This document shows positions 36,396 through 44,225 of a stretch of DNA of 64,000 nucleotides, in pieces. Every line of letters begins with the position of its first letter. The stretch's first letter is position 1. The notes under the pieces were generated by a model that did not search any database, was not told the DNA's origin, and saw only the letters and a list, made by a program, of their open reading frames with translations. The position numbers and the translations under genes are program-made. Source of the DNA: an uncultured Pedobacter sp. (GTDB lineage Bacteria > Bacteroidota > Bacteroidia > Sphingobacteriales > Sphingobacteriaceae). The stretch covers positions 62,001 through 126,000 of the forward strand of contig NZ_CAMLIG010000001.1 of the NCBI RefSeq assembly GCF_946480185.1. Direction: 5' to 3'.

Positions 36396-37832
36396 ATGAA
36401 TATTGCAATTATAATAGGAGTTAGTGAATATAAAGATGTATCCAACAACTTACCTGGTTGTAAAAAGGATGCGGAAGTTGTGTATAACATTATTTTAAAG
36501 TCTACAAAATTCGATGAGGTTCTATATATAAATGAAAAGCTAAATAGTTCTCAGATAAAAGAGAAATTTACTGATTTTATAGCAACAAATAAATCTCAAA
36601 AAATTGACGAATTGTTTTTTTATTATACAGGGCATGGCGAATTCAATGACAACGAATTTTATTATTTGCTTTCTGACTTTAATAGAGATAAAAAGAAGCA
36701 GACTTCTTTGCAAAATGAAGAGGTAGATAATTTATTTAAAACTCTAAAGCCAACGCTTGTAGTTAAAGTGATTGATGCCTGCCAATCAGGAAAAGCATAT
36801 ATAAAAGAAGCAGGGGCTTTGAGTAAATATTTTCAGAAAACCACAAATAGTTATATTAAATGTTACTTTTTAAATTCTTCTCTCAAAGATCAAAGTTCTT
36901 TTCAAAATGACCAAGTAAGTGACTTTACGCTAAGTTTCATAAGAGCTATAAAGGAGCATGAAACAAAAGAAATTCGCTATAAAGACATAATGGACTTTAT
37001 ATCGGACGAGTTTGAAGAAAATACACAGCAAACACCTTTTTTTGTTATACAAGCTGATTATACAGAGAAATTCTGTTTAATAAATGAGAACCTCAAAGAC
37101 TATTTAACCTCTTTGGATTTAATCTCTTCTGATAATCAAAATGGGAAACAAGAGAATCTTACACTTTTAGATAAGATTAAAAATCAAGCTAGTAATTATT
37201 ATGGGAAAGAACAAACCACAGCCCTATTGTTATCTATCAAAGAATATATTAATTTATATAAACCTGTTGATGATTTAATTGATGTTTTTGAAGAAGAAAT
37301 TTGCTTCCTTGACAATTATGATGAAGTAATTCAAAAAAATATCATTGGTAAATGGCTCGATGACAACCAGAATGATTTCTTTGCAAAGTCATCTCACAAA
37401 CGAGTGCGAAAAGATCGCTATACAAATCCTTTAGGTAGTTTACAATCCGCATGGTTTATTGGTGGAAATGCCAAAGATGAAGATTACGAATGGACAAGAA
37501 ACGGATTTGAAATCGAGGTAGAACTACCTTATAAAACTATTGTAATTACGTTTAATTCCCAATTCCCAAATGTAGATTCTTTTACATGCCGTATAGTATT
37601 TTTTGTTTCAAAAAGCTTAATTAGATTTTTTTATTTTACAACAAATTACGAAACCAAAAACTGGGATGAACGAAAATTAAACACAAAAATTGAATGGTTA
37701 TCAATGGAATTTGAAATCCATGAAATCGAAAAGATAAAACAGGGACTTGACAAAATTTTTATTCAATTTAATGAATTAATTAAGAAATATCTTGATGATA
37801 AATTTAATAAACAAGATACATCTAAAGAATAA
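36396..37832 (+). CDS. Caspase-like (C14) protease with unknown C-terminal domain
   Basis: A 478-residue protein. Residues 1-230 form a peptidase C14 (caspase/metacaspase) domain with the catalytic dyad H80 (YYTGHGE) and C129 (VIDACQSG). Residues about 255-478 show no family I recognise; they start with a helical segment and then a beta-rich domain with aromatic residues (WFIGGNAKDEDYEWTRNGFE). No signal peptide. Bacterial caspase-like proteases act in defence, cell death or signalling, often as suicide effectors. The gene appears more AT-rich than its neighbours and is bounded by cassette-like repeats, suggesting transfer. No partner sensor gene is adjacent. Confidence 0.82.
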   Translation: MNIAIIIGVSEYKDVSNNLPGCKKDAEVVYNIILKSTKFDEVLYINEKLNSSQIKEKFTDFIATNKSQKIDELFFYYTGHGEFNDNEFYYLLSDFNRDKKKQTSLQNEEVDNLFKTLKPTLVVKVIDACQSGKAYIKEAGALSKYFQKTTNSYIKCYFLNSSLKDQSSFQNDQVSDFTLSFIRAIKEHETKEIRYKDIMDFISDEFEENTQQTPFFVIQADYTEKFCLINENLKDYLTSLDLISSDNQNGKQENLTLLDKIKNQASNYYGKEQTTALLLSIKEYINLYKPVDDLIDVFEEEICFLDNYDEVIQKNIIGKWLDDNQNDFFAKSSHKRVRKDRYTNPLGSLQSAWFIGGNAKDEDYEWTRNGFEIEVELPYKTIVITFNSQFPNVDSFTCRIVFFVSKSLIRFFYFTTNYETKNWDERKLNTKIEWLSMEFEIHEIEKIKQGLDKIFIQFNELIKKYLDDKFNKQDTSKE

Positions 37833-37838
37833 GTACTA

Positions 37839-37978
37839 CCGCTAACAACAAATTTGCACAAAAATGGCTGACGGTGGTTCGCGTTAATTCATTCGTTAAT
37901 TATTTAGTTCAGTGCGGTACAACATTGGTTCTGCAAGTAATACCATTTCTGCGCAAATTTCCAAACCGTTAGCGGTAA
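37839..37978. repeat. Cassette-like hairpin repeat DR1
   Basis: 140 bases starting CCGCTAAC seven bases after the caspase stop and ending CCGTTAGCGGTAA. The arms are inverted: CCGCTAAC...AAATTTG.CA.AAATGG on the left pairs with CCATTTCTGCGCAAATTT...GTTAGCGG on the right. By eye 116 of 140 bases match DR2 without gaps. Confidence 0.85.
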
Positions 37979-38026
37979 GCGTAGAGATCAACCGGAAACG
38001 GCATTACCAACAATCAAAATCATATA

Positions 38027-38491
38027 ATGAAAAAACCAATCTTAATAACCTTGGCACTTGCGACAACTTTTTGTCTCGGTTTCGCTTTTAAATCTGTATC
38101 AATAAAAAATAACGACAATAAAATGAAAAGAGTAACAGGAATAGGGGGCGTTTTTTTTAAATGCAAAGACCCGAAAGCAACAACAGAATGGTATCAAAAA
38201 CACCTTGGGTTAGACACCAATCCTTATGGTGCTACTTTTGAATGGTATGAAAGTCCAGACAGCACAAAAAAAGCGCAGACACAATGGACACCATTTGCTG
38301 AAAATTCGAAGTATTTTGACAAGGACTTTATGATCAATTACCGAGTAGAAAACTTGGAAGGACTTGTTAAAGAATTAAAGAAAGAAGGCGTTACTGTTGT
38401 TGATAAAATTGAAACATTTGACTACGGAAAATTTGTTCACATTCTTGACGCAGAAGGTAACAAAGTTCAATTATGGGAACCTATCGACTAA
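38027..38491 (+). CDS. VOC/glyoxalase-family protein with N-terminal signal
   Basis: A 154-residue protein. The first 23 residues are a signal or anchor segment (ITLALATTFCLGFAF). The rest is one VOC fold: GGVFFKCKDPKATTEWYQKH (40-59) and KFVHILDAEGNKVQLWEP at the end, the usual start and finish of a bleomycin-resistance/glyoxalase domain. Export of a VOC protein is less usual. Removing the signal, an internal ATG (MKRVTGIGG) would give a cytoplasmic form. The gene is enclosed by DR1 and DR2, so it looks like a second cassette. Substrate unknown. Confidence 0.85.
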   Translation: MKKPILITLALATTFCLGFAFKSVSIKNNDNKMKRVTGIGGVFFKCKDPKATTEWYQKHLGLDTNPYGATFEWYESPDSTKKAQTQWTPFAENSKYFDKDFMINYRVENLEGLVKELKKEGVTVVDKIETFDYGKFVHILDAEGNKVQLWEPID

Positions 38492-38539
38492 TCAATAACA
38501 AAGCATAAACTAAAATAACTGACAGAATAAAACGCCTAA

Positions 38540-38679
38540 CCGCTAACAGCAAATTTGTTCAAAAATGGCTGACGGTGGTTTACGTTAATTCATCAGTTAT
38601 TTATTTAATTTAGTGCGGTGCGACAATCGTTCTACAAGCAATGCCATTTATGCACAAATTTTCAAACCGTTATGGCCAA
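38540..38679. repeat. Cassette-like hairpin repeat DR2
   Basis: Second copy, 140 bases, starting CCGCTAACAGC and ending CCGTTATGGCCAA. The right-end core differs (GTTATGG instead of GTTAGCG), so the outer arm pairs less well than in DR1, as in a terminal or decayed site. It fills much of the 303-base space after the VOC gene; the rest holds a terminator. Confidence 0.85.
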
Positions 38680-38739
38680 TCCTATATTAAAAATCTCCCA
38701 GTTCACAAAAAGCAAGTTCTCTGAAACAAACATCCAACA

Positions 38740-38776
38740 AAAAGCCCTCTTACCTTTAAAAGTTGAGAGGGCTTTT
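38740..38776 (-). terminator. Intrinsic terminator after the small membrane protein gene
   Basis: AAAAGCCCTCT / AGAGGGCTTTT, an eleven-base perfect stem with a 15-base loop and T-rich flanks on both strands, 18 bases beyond the stop at 38795. Confidence 0.85.
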
Positions 38777-38794
38777 CATATTTAACGTTAAATC

Positions 38795-39100
38795 TTACAG
38801 AACCAACAATAAGATAATGATCACTAATAAAGCAGTAACAGAAAGATAAATACCGCCGTTGCTAATTCCGTTTGCTTCTTTTTTCATTTGCTTAAGCTCG
38901 GTTCTTAAAGCTACTTTTTCCGCTCTGCTCATGTTGCTTTTATCCATGCTTCTAATCTGCTCAACACGGTTGGTCAACTGTTCTAATTTTACTTGTTGTG
39001 CTGCTGATAAAGTTTTATCACCTTTATCATTTGCCGAAGCAATATTTACAGTTGACAATAGCATAATAAAAGAAAAAGCGATGTACATTAATTTTTTCAT
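38795..39100 (-). CDS. Small membrane protein with signal peptide
   Basis: A 101-residue protein: signal peptide ending about NIASA (residue 23), a charged helical middle (about 30-75, RVEQIRSMDKSNMSRAEKVA) and a C-terminal membrane helix (about 84-101). The likely topology is a short periplasmic coil tethered by its C-terminus. I know of many small Bacteroidota proteins of this form without assigned function. Monocistronic with a strong terminator. Confidence 0.7.
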   Translation of the reverse strand: MKKLMYIAFSFIMLLSTVNIASANDKGDKTLSAAQQVKLEQLTNRVEQIRSMDKSNMSRAEKVALRTELKQMKKEANGISNGGIYLSVTALLVIIILLLVL

Positions 39101-39251
39101 GTGATTTTTAGTTTAAGTGAATAATGAGAGGATAGTTAAAAATTAAGCCAAAGTAATATAAGGCTCAATAATGCACTCTTTAGCACTTACTGTTGTCAAA
39201 AAAATCAATTTTATAACAGAAATCTGTAAAGTGTATATTATAAAATACAGC

Positions 39252-40631
39252 TTAATTGACTAATATTTGTTTGTGCGGATTGTTCAGTACAAAATCGGAA
39301 AGTAATTTTTCAATAAAAAGGTAAGAAGGATACGGGGTTAATACAGCTTTTGCAAGCTCCAAATTTTTTGGTACGTTATGCTCCCTAACATAACCCATCC
39401 CACAAAAAATGCCTTTATCTACCAAAATACAGCTTTTCTCAAATTTGTTACGCCCTTGATCAACAATTAGGTAGCTGGGTAATTCCTTAACAATTTCTTC
39501 AATCAGTAAATCTACCCGATGATTATACGTTTCCACAGCTTCTTTTTGTATGCAAGAACCTTTGCAAATATTGTTTTCTAAACCAACACAGCCCATATTG
39601 CCTTTCTGCAAATCGCAAAAAAGATTGCACAAATTGAATTTTTCGCACCAGGAACGCATCAGCTGTTGTGCTTCCGCAATAGAGCTGAACAAGATCACCG
39701 GTTTAATATATTTTTGTTTTTTACCGATGGCCAAGCGAGAATAACCGTTTTGATCTTCATACCTGTAAAGTGCAAATCTTTTCTCGGGATGTTTAGCTGC
39801 TCTGTTTTTCTCAGGCCACAGCCTTTTAATTTCTATGTTTTCTAAAATAAGCGCCTGCAATTCTGTACCACAAACTTGGTGAGAGATCTTTCGGATTTCC
39901 CGCAAAAAATCCTGCTTGTTTTTGTGGGTATCGTTATTAGAGAAATGACTTAAAATGCGCTTATAAAGGTTTTTGGCCTTGCCTACATAAATAACTTTAT
40001 CTTTTCTGTCTCTAAAATAATATACACCAGGCTGGCGTGGAATCCCCTCTAAAGTCAGTCTGGAAATATGTGGAGGCAAAGATTCTTCCTTTGCTTTTGC
40101 GTTTAGCGCTTCTTCAATGTACTGATGCTCGTCGCCATCAATCATCATTTTAAAAAGTGTGGTTGTGGCCAAAGCGTCTCCGGCTGCTCTATGTCGGTTT
40201 TCAAGCTTGATATTTAAACTTCTACAAAGTTTGCCTAAACTGTAAGACGGCAAACCGGGCAAAATTTTGCGGGCCAGCCTTACCGTACACAGTTTTTTAC
40301 TGTTGAGCGTAAACCCTTCTCGCTTTAAATGATGATTCACAAAAGAATAATCAAAGTTTACGTTATGGGCCACAAATATTTTTTGGTCCAGATAGGAAAA
40401 TATGATTGGCGCAACCTCCTCAAAAGTGGGCGCATCTTTCACCGTTTCATTGCTGATGCCAGTAAGACTTTGGATAAAAACGGGAATTTCCTGTTGTGGA
40501 TTAATCAACGTTTGGTATTCATCCACCACCTTTTCTCCGTCGTGGATATAAATCGCAATTTCCGTAATGCCATTTGCGTTTGCATGGCTTCCGGTGGTTT
40601 CAATATCAACAATTGCGAAAAGACGGTTCAT
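39252..40631 (-). CDS. DnaQ-like exonuclease fused to GIY-YIG nuclease
   Basis: A 459-residue two-nuclease fusion. Residues 1-165 are a DEDDh 3'-5' exonuclease like the epsilon subunit of Pol III (D9-x-E11, D94 in NFDYSF, H147 and D152 in HRAAGD). Residues about 197-275 are a GIY-YIG endonuclease domain as in UvrC/Cho (PGVYYF, VIYVGKAKNLYKR with R225). A Cys-rich tract follows (CNLFCDLQ, CVGLENNICKGSC). The same fusion exists in actinobacterial UvrC-like proteins. A nucleotide-excision or structure-specific repair role is inferred. Confidence 0.88.
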   Translation of the reverse strand: MNRLFAIVDIETTGSHANANGITEIAIYIHDGEKVVDEYQTLINPQQEIPVFIQSLTGISNETVKDAPTFEEVAPIIFSYLDQKIFVAHNVNFDYSFVNHHLKREGFTLNSKKLCTVRLARKILPGLPSYSLGKLCRSLNIKLENRHRAAGDALATTTLFKMMIDGDEHQYIEEALNAKAKEESLPPHISRLTLEGIPRQPGVYYFRDRKDKVIYVGKAKNLYKRILSHFSNNDTHKNKQDFLREIRKISHQVCGTELQALILENIEIKRLWPEKNRAAKHPEKRFALYRYEDQNGYSRLAIGKKQKYIKPVILFSSIAEAQQLMRSWCEKFNLCNLFCDLQKGNMGCVGLENNICKGSCIQKEAVETYNHRVDLLIEEIVKELPSYLIVDQGRNKFEKSCILVDKGIFCGMGYVREHNVPKNLELAKAVLTPYPSYLFIEKLLSDFVLNNPHKQILVN

Positions 40632-40637
40632 TTTCTA

Positions 40638-40645
40638 CAAAAATA
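40638..40645 (-). promoter_or_regulatory. Bacteroidota -7-like box before the fusion nuclease gene
   Basis: Minus-strand TATTTTTG matches TAnnTTTG. Six bases separate it from the ATG at 40631, again implying a nearly leaderless transcript if used. Confidence 0.3.
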
Positions 40646-40751
40646 AAGATATTTACTAACAAAATTAGCAATTCGGATAAAAAATATTACTGCCATCTTT
40701 TTATTGGATTTCATTTCTAATTTATATCTTCAACCGATTTATTTTTTAATT

Positions 40752-41471
40752 ATGATTCAGAAAGCAATATTAACACTTGGTATAACGGCATTTGTATTAT
40801 CAGTAAGCGCACAAACTGCAAAAAAGCCAATAGCAAAAAAAACAGTTGCCCTTGTAAAAACGGCAACTAAACCCATGACCGAACTGGATTCGGCTAGTTA
40901 TTCTTTTGGGATGAAAATTGCCCAAGGTTTAAAATCTGACGGCGTTACCGGTTTAAATTACGATTTGCTTAAAAAAGCAATGCAAGATGTTTTTACCGAT
41001 AAACCACTGGTTGTAAACGATGACCTTGCAGGTAAAACTATCGGACAGTTTTTACAAAAAATAAGCAAGGCAAAGTACGCTGTTACAGAAGAAGCTGGAA
41101 AAAAGTTTTTGGAAAACAACAAGAAAAACCCAAAGATAACTACCCTTCCTAGTGGTTTACAGTACGAAGTACTTACTATGGGAACCGGAATAAAACCTTT
41201 GGCTACCGACACCGTTACCGTACATTACAAAGGGAGTTTAATAGATGGAAAGCAGTTTGACAGTTCTTATGAAAGGAATGAGCCTATTACTTTGCCATTA
41301 AACGGAGTAATTCCAGGTTGGACAGAAGGTGTGCAGTTAATGCCAGTAGGTTCTAAATTCCGTTTTTACATCCCTTACCAATTGGGTTACGGAGAAAGGG
41401 GCGCCGGACAAGATATTCCACCTTACAGCACTCTAATTTTTGATATTGAATTGTTAAAAGTTGCCAAATAG
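40752..41471 (+). CDS. FKBP-type peptidyl-prolyl isomerase (FkpA/Mip-like)
   Basis: A 239-residue exported isomerase. Signal peptide (residues 1-19, ending VSAQ), an N-terminal helical dimerisation domain (SYSFGMKIAQGL and following) and an FKBP domain (about 130-239: TVTVHYKGSLIDGKQFDSSY, VIPGWTEGVQLMPVG, PPYSTLIFDIELL). It catalyses proline isomerisation of periplasmic or outer-membrane proteins. I choose ATG 40752 since it gives a good signal peptide; an upstream extension would spoil it. A terminator follows. Confidence 0.93.
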   Translation: MIQKAILTLGITAFVLSVSAQTAKKPIAKKTVALVKTATKPMTELDSASYSFGMKIAQGLKSDGVTGLNYDLLKKAMQDVFTDKPLVVNDDLAGKTIGQFLQKISKAKYAVTEEAGKKFLENNKKNPKITTLPSGLQYEVLTMGTGIKPLATDTVTVHYKGSLIDGKQFDSSYERNEPITLPLNGVIPGWTEGVQLMPVGSKFRFYIPYQLGYGERGAGQDIPPYSTLIFDIELLKVAK

Positions 41472-41496
41472 TATTTTCAAATAAACGAAAAAATAT

Positions 41497-41530
41497 AACC
41501 GGAAATAGTAAAATATTTTCGGTTTTTTTT
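41497..41530 (+). terminator. Terminator after the FKBP gene
   Basis: Eleven-pair stem AACCGGAAATA / TATTTTCGGTT (one G-T pair) with a six-base loop and a run of eight T residues. Confidence 0.85.
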
Positions 41531-41584
41531 GTGCTTTAGAAAACTTAAAAAACAACATCCTCAAGCGTAAATTCTTTTAAATAG

Positions 41585-42127
41585 ATGCCTGAAGCCAACT
41601 TAAGCTTTAACGATATTTATAAACGTTACAAAAACCTGGTTTATAACCTAAGCTTAAGCTATGTGCAAAATACTGAAGATGCACAGGATATCACGCAGGA
41701 AGTTTTTGTAAAAATCTACCAAAAACTACATTTCTTCAATGAAGAAAAAGCATCTGTAAAAACTTGGATTTATAAAATCACCATTAATCAGTGTCTCGAT
41801 TTTATTAAAGCTAAAAAAACAAATAAGCGTTTTGCTTTTATCACGCGGATATTTAATACTGAACCAAGCTCGCCCGAATTAGATATTCCTCATTTTGACC
41901 ATCCGGGGGTACAAATGGAAAATAAAGAACAACTGAAAATTCTTTTTGAGCACATCAACAATCTCCCGCCCCAGCAAAAAACAGCTATTATTCTGGTTAA
42001 GATAGAGCAACAAAGTCAAAAAGAAACTGCACTTATTATGGGTCTTACAGTTAAAGCTGTTGAAAGCCTGTTGACAAGGGCAAAACAAAATTTATTAAAA
42101 AAGTTGAAACACACCGAAGGATTATAA
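41585..42127 (+). CDS. ECF sigma factor heading a putative metal-response operon
   Basis: A 180-residue ECF sigma factor. Region 2 covers about 8-75 (YKNLVYNLSLSYVQNTEDAQ, DITQEVFVKIY, WIYKITINQCLDF) and region 4 covers 120-175 (LPPQQKTAIILVKIE, then the helix-turn-helix SQKETALIMGLTVKAVESLL). It opens a run of six plus-strand genes to 44856 with gaps of at most about 25 bases or overlaps. The next gene encodes a small one-helix membrane protein, the usual place for an anti-sigma factor. The signal is unknown. Confidence 0.9.
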   Translation: MPEANLSFNDIYKRYKNLVYNLSLSYVQNTEDAQDITQEVFVKIYQKLHFFNEEKASVKTWIYKITINQCLDFIKAKKTNKRFAFITRIFNTEPSSPELDIPHFDHPGVQMENKEQLKILFEHINNLPPQQKTAIILVKIEQQSQKETALIMGLTVKAVESLLTRAKQNLLKKLKHTEGL

Positions 42128-42152
42128 AATTATCATCGTAAAGAATAATAAC

Positions 42153-42431
42153 ATGGAAAGCAAATTAGATTTATTAAGCAAAATTGAAAAGGTAGATGCA
42201 CCTCCATTTTTATACACACAGATTTTGCAAAAAATTGAAAGCAGAAAACAGATTGAAATTTCGCTGGTAAAACAATGGAGTTTGGCCATCGCATTTATAT
42301 TATTGATTATTCTGAATGTGAGCGTTTTGATGAACAATTCAACAGCGAAACAAAGTGATAAACAAACAGAAAATTTAGCTAACGGTTTAGGTTTAATTAC
42401 AAATAACAGCTTGTATCATGACCAAAATTAA
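42153..42431 (+). CDS. Small single-pass membrane protein, possible anti-sigma factor
   Basis: A 92-residue protein with a cytoplasmic helical N-terminus (1-40), one membrane helix (about 42-60) and a short polar tail. Position directly after an ECF gene and this topology suggest a minimal anti-sigma factor, although I see no zinc-binding anti-sigma motif. Its end overlaps the next start codon by 14 bases. The call is mainly contextual. Confidence 0.6.
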   Translation: MESKLDLLSKIEKVDAPPFLYTQILQKIESRKQIEISLVKQWSLAIAFILLIILNVSVLMNNSTAKQSDKQTENLANGLGLITNNSLYHDQN

Positions 42432-42891
42432 AGCACTTACGTTTGCGGTTCTTGCGCTTTTTATTTTAAATCTGGCAACAATAGGTTTCCTTATTTTGAA
42501 CAAACCGCAATTTAGGGGAAACAGAGATAACGGTCCAAAAAACTTCATTATAAAAAAACTTCATTTTACCCAAGCTCAAATTGAAAACTATCAGCTATTA
42601 ATAGATGAACATCAAAGCCAAATGAAAAGCTTACGCGATGAACTAATGGATACGAAAAGAGCGCTTTATAAAACTTTAAATAATAAAAATAGTTCAGCAC
42701 TTAGTGATAGCTTAATTCATAAAACAGCGTTGATAAACACAAAAATAGAACAGTTGAATTATCACCATTTTGAACAGATTAAACAATTATGTAAACCCAA
42801 TCAGATCAAATATTTTGAAGAATTAACTGGAGAACTGGCACAACTTTTTAATCCCAAAAACACAAACCGAAAACCACCACCACAACATTAA
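42418..42891 (+). CDS. Spy/CpxP-like periplasmic metal-sensor protein
   Basis: A 157-residue protein with an N-terminal membrane anchor (about 6-27) and an all-helical periplasmic part containing LHFTQAQIENYQ, a variant of the LTxxQ motif of Spy/CpxP/CnrX-type proteins. In that family the antiparallel helices bind unfolded protein or metals and hold back envelope stress signalling. Its place behind an ECF sigma factor is comparable to the CnrX-CnrH arrangement of nickel/cobalt sensing. It overlaps the previous gene. Confidence 0.72.
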   Translation: MTKIKALTFAVLALFILNLATIGFLILNKPQFRGNRDNGPKNFIIKKLHFTQAQIENYQLLIDEHQSQMKSLRDELMDTKRALYKTLNNKNSSALSDSLIHKTALINTKIEQLNYHHFEQIKQLCKPNQIKYFEELTGELAQLFNPKNTNRKPPPQH

Positions 42892-42895
42892 ATTT

Positions 42896-43663
42896 ATGGC
42901 TATGAATAAGAAAATCCTTTTATCATCATTATTTGCAGTTTCGATAATTACAATCAGTTTAAGCTGCAAAAAATCGTCAAATACTACAACAGACAGTGGT
43001 GGTACAGAAGTGCCGGCCATTTACAAAAGAATCTACGGCGCAACAAGTGTAACCTCAGACGGGACATATGTAACCATTAAAACCACCGGATTACCAGATC
43101 ATAAAAGCGCTTATTATGCCACAAACAACCCTCTTTACGAAGCTTATAGCGGAACTACATTTACCGGTGCAACTTTCAAGAAAAATCCAAACAGCATATC
43201 GGCACAAAACTATACTTTCAAAATCCCACTTAATCCAAAAGTAAATGCCAATCATTCGGCTAGTCCGCTTGGGCCAATTGGCGTTGCTTTAAACGGTGTT
43301 CCGTTTTTCAACCAATACGCCGGACCAAACCAGCCCCTGACAAATGAAGTGGTGAGTTTTGACCAATATTATGGTCATCCTCAACAATCTGGGCAATACC
43401 ATTACCATGTTGAACCACTTTATTTAACTCGCGTAAAATTCAGTAAATCAGCATTATTAGGCTTTCTTTTAGATGGCTTCCCGGTTTACGGGCCAGAAGA
43501 AAACGGTGTAGCCGTAAGCAATTCAGACTTAGATGCCTACCACGGGCATACTTCTGCAACAGCAGATTACCCCAATGGAATTTACCATTACCACATTACA
43601 GATACAGACCCATACATAAACGGAAGCGGATTTTATGGCACAGCAGGTACGGTTAGTCAGTAA
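42896..43663 (+). CDS. YHYH-domain lipoprotein-like protein
   Basis: A 255-residue exported protein. The N-terminal signal ends near SLSC (Cys23 of this start), so it is likely a lipoprotein. The mature protein is a YHYH domain: GQYHYHVEP and GIYHYHIT, preceded by GVALNGVPFFNQ and FLLDGFPVYGP, with YHGHTS between. Clustered His residues suggest metal binding, but I know of no proven function for the family. ATG 42902 is an alternative start two codons on. Part of the ECF operon. Confidence 0.88.
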   Translation: MAMNKKILLSSLFAVSIITISLSCKKSSNTTTDSGGTEVPAIYKRIYGATSVTSDGTYVTIKTTGLPDHKSAYYATNNPLYEAYSGTTFTGATFKKNPNSISAQNYTFKIPLNPKVNANHSASPLGPIGVALNGVPFFNQYAGPNQPLTNEVVSFDQYYGHPQQSGQYHYHVEPLYLTRVKFSKSALLGFLLDGFPVYGPEENGVAVSNSDLDAYHGHTSATADYPNGIYHYHITDTDPYINGSGFYGTAGTVSQ

Positions 43664-44225
43664 TCTATTTTTGTGGATTGCGTTTTCATTTTTCGGATGT
43701 ACAAACGTTTCGGCACCAAATGGTAAAAAATTATCACTGAACGCGGATAGCAATAATTTTCAGAACAGAAATGGAATTATATTTTTAGAGAACACGCCTT
43801 ACAGTGGTCTGGTTTATACACTTTACGCAAACAGTACAGATACGGCGGAAATTAAAAGTTATTTAAACGGCAAGGAAGATGGAGAATGGCTAAAATACTA
43901 CGAGGATGGAAAGCTTAAGGAAAAACGCTTTTTTAAAAATGGCTTAAAAGAAGGCCCGTATTTAGCCTGGTGGCAAAATGGAAAAAAGCAGCTGCAGTTT
44001 AATTTTGTAAACGATGAATATGAGGGCGTTTGTAGCCAATGGAATAAGGATGGCAGACTAATTCAGCAAATGACTTACAAAAAAGGATACGAAGAAGGTC
44101 CACAAAAGATGTTTTACGACAACGGAAAAGTACGGTCCAATTATATAATTAAAAATGGGCGAAGATTTGGTTTATTAGGCACTAAAAATTGTATAAATGC
44201 ATCAGACAGCGTTTTTAAAAAATAG
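43635..44225 (+). CDS. YwqK/MORN-like repeat lipoprotein
   Basis: A 196-residue protein with signal and lipobox-like FFGC (Cys22). The mature part contains MORN-type repeats: NGKEDGEWLKYYEDGKLKE, NGLKEGPYLAWWQNGKKQ, NDEYEGVCSQWNKDGR and KGYEEGPQKMFYDNGKV. Such YwqK-family proteins are often labelled as antitoxins, though evidence is thin; here it probably acts at the cell surface. It overlaps the YHYH gene by 29 bases and the next by 29, so it belongs to the operon. Confidence 0.8.
   Translation: MAQQVRLVSNLFLWIAFSFFGCTNVSAPNGKKLSLNADSNNFQNRNGIIFLENTPYSGLVYTLYANSTDTAEIKSYLNGKEDGEWLKYYEDGKLKEKRFFKNGLKEGPYLAWWQNGKKQLQFNFVNDEYEGVCSQWNKDGRLIQQMTYKKGYEEGPQKMFYDNGKVRSNYIIKNGRRFGLLGTKNCINASDSVFKK

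Noticed and set aside
37839..38679. DR1/DR2 as a CRISPR array or as IS ends
   Set aside because: Only two 140-bp copies with a gene between them and no spacers; no transposase gene between or beside them.
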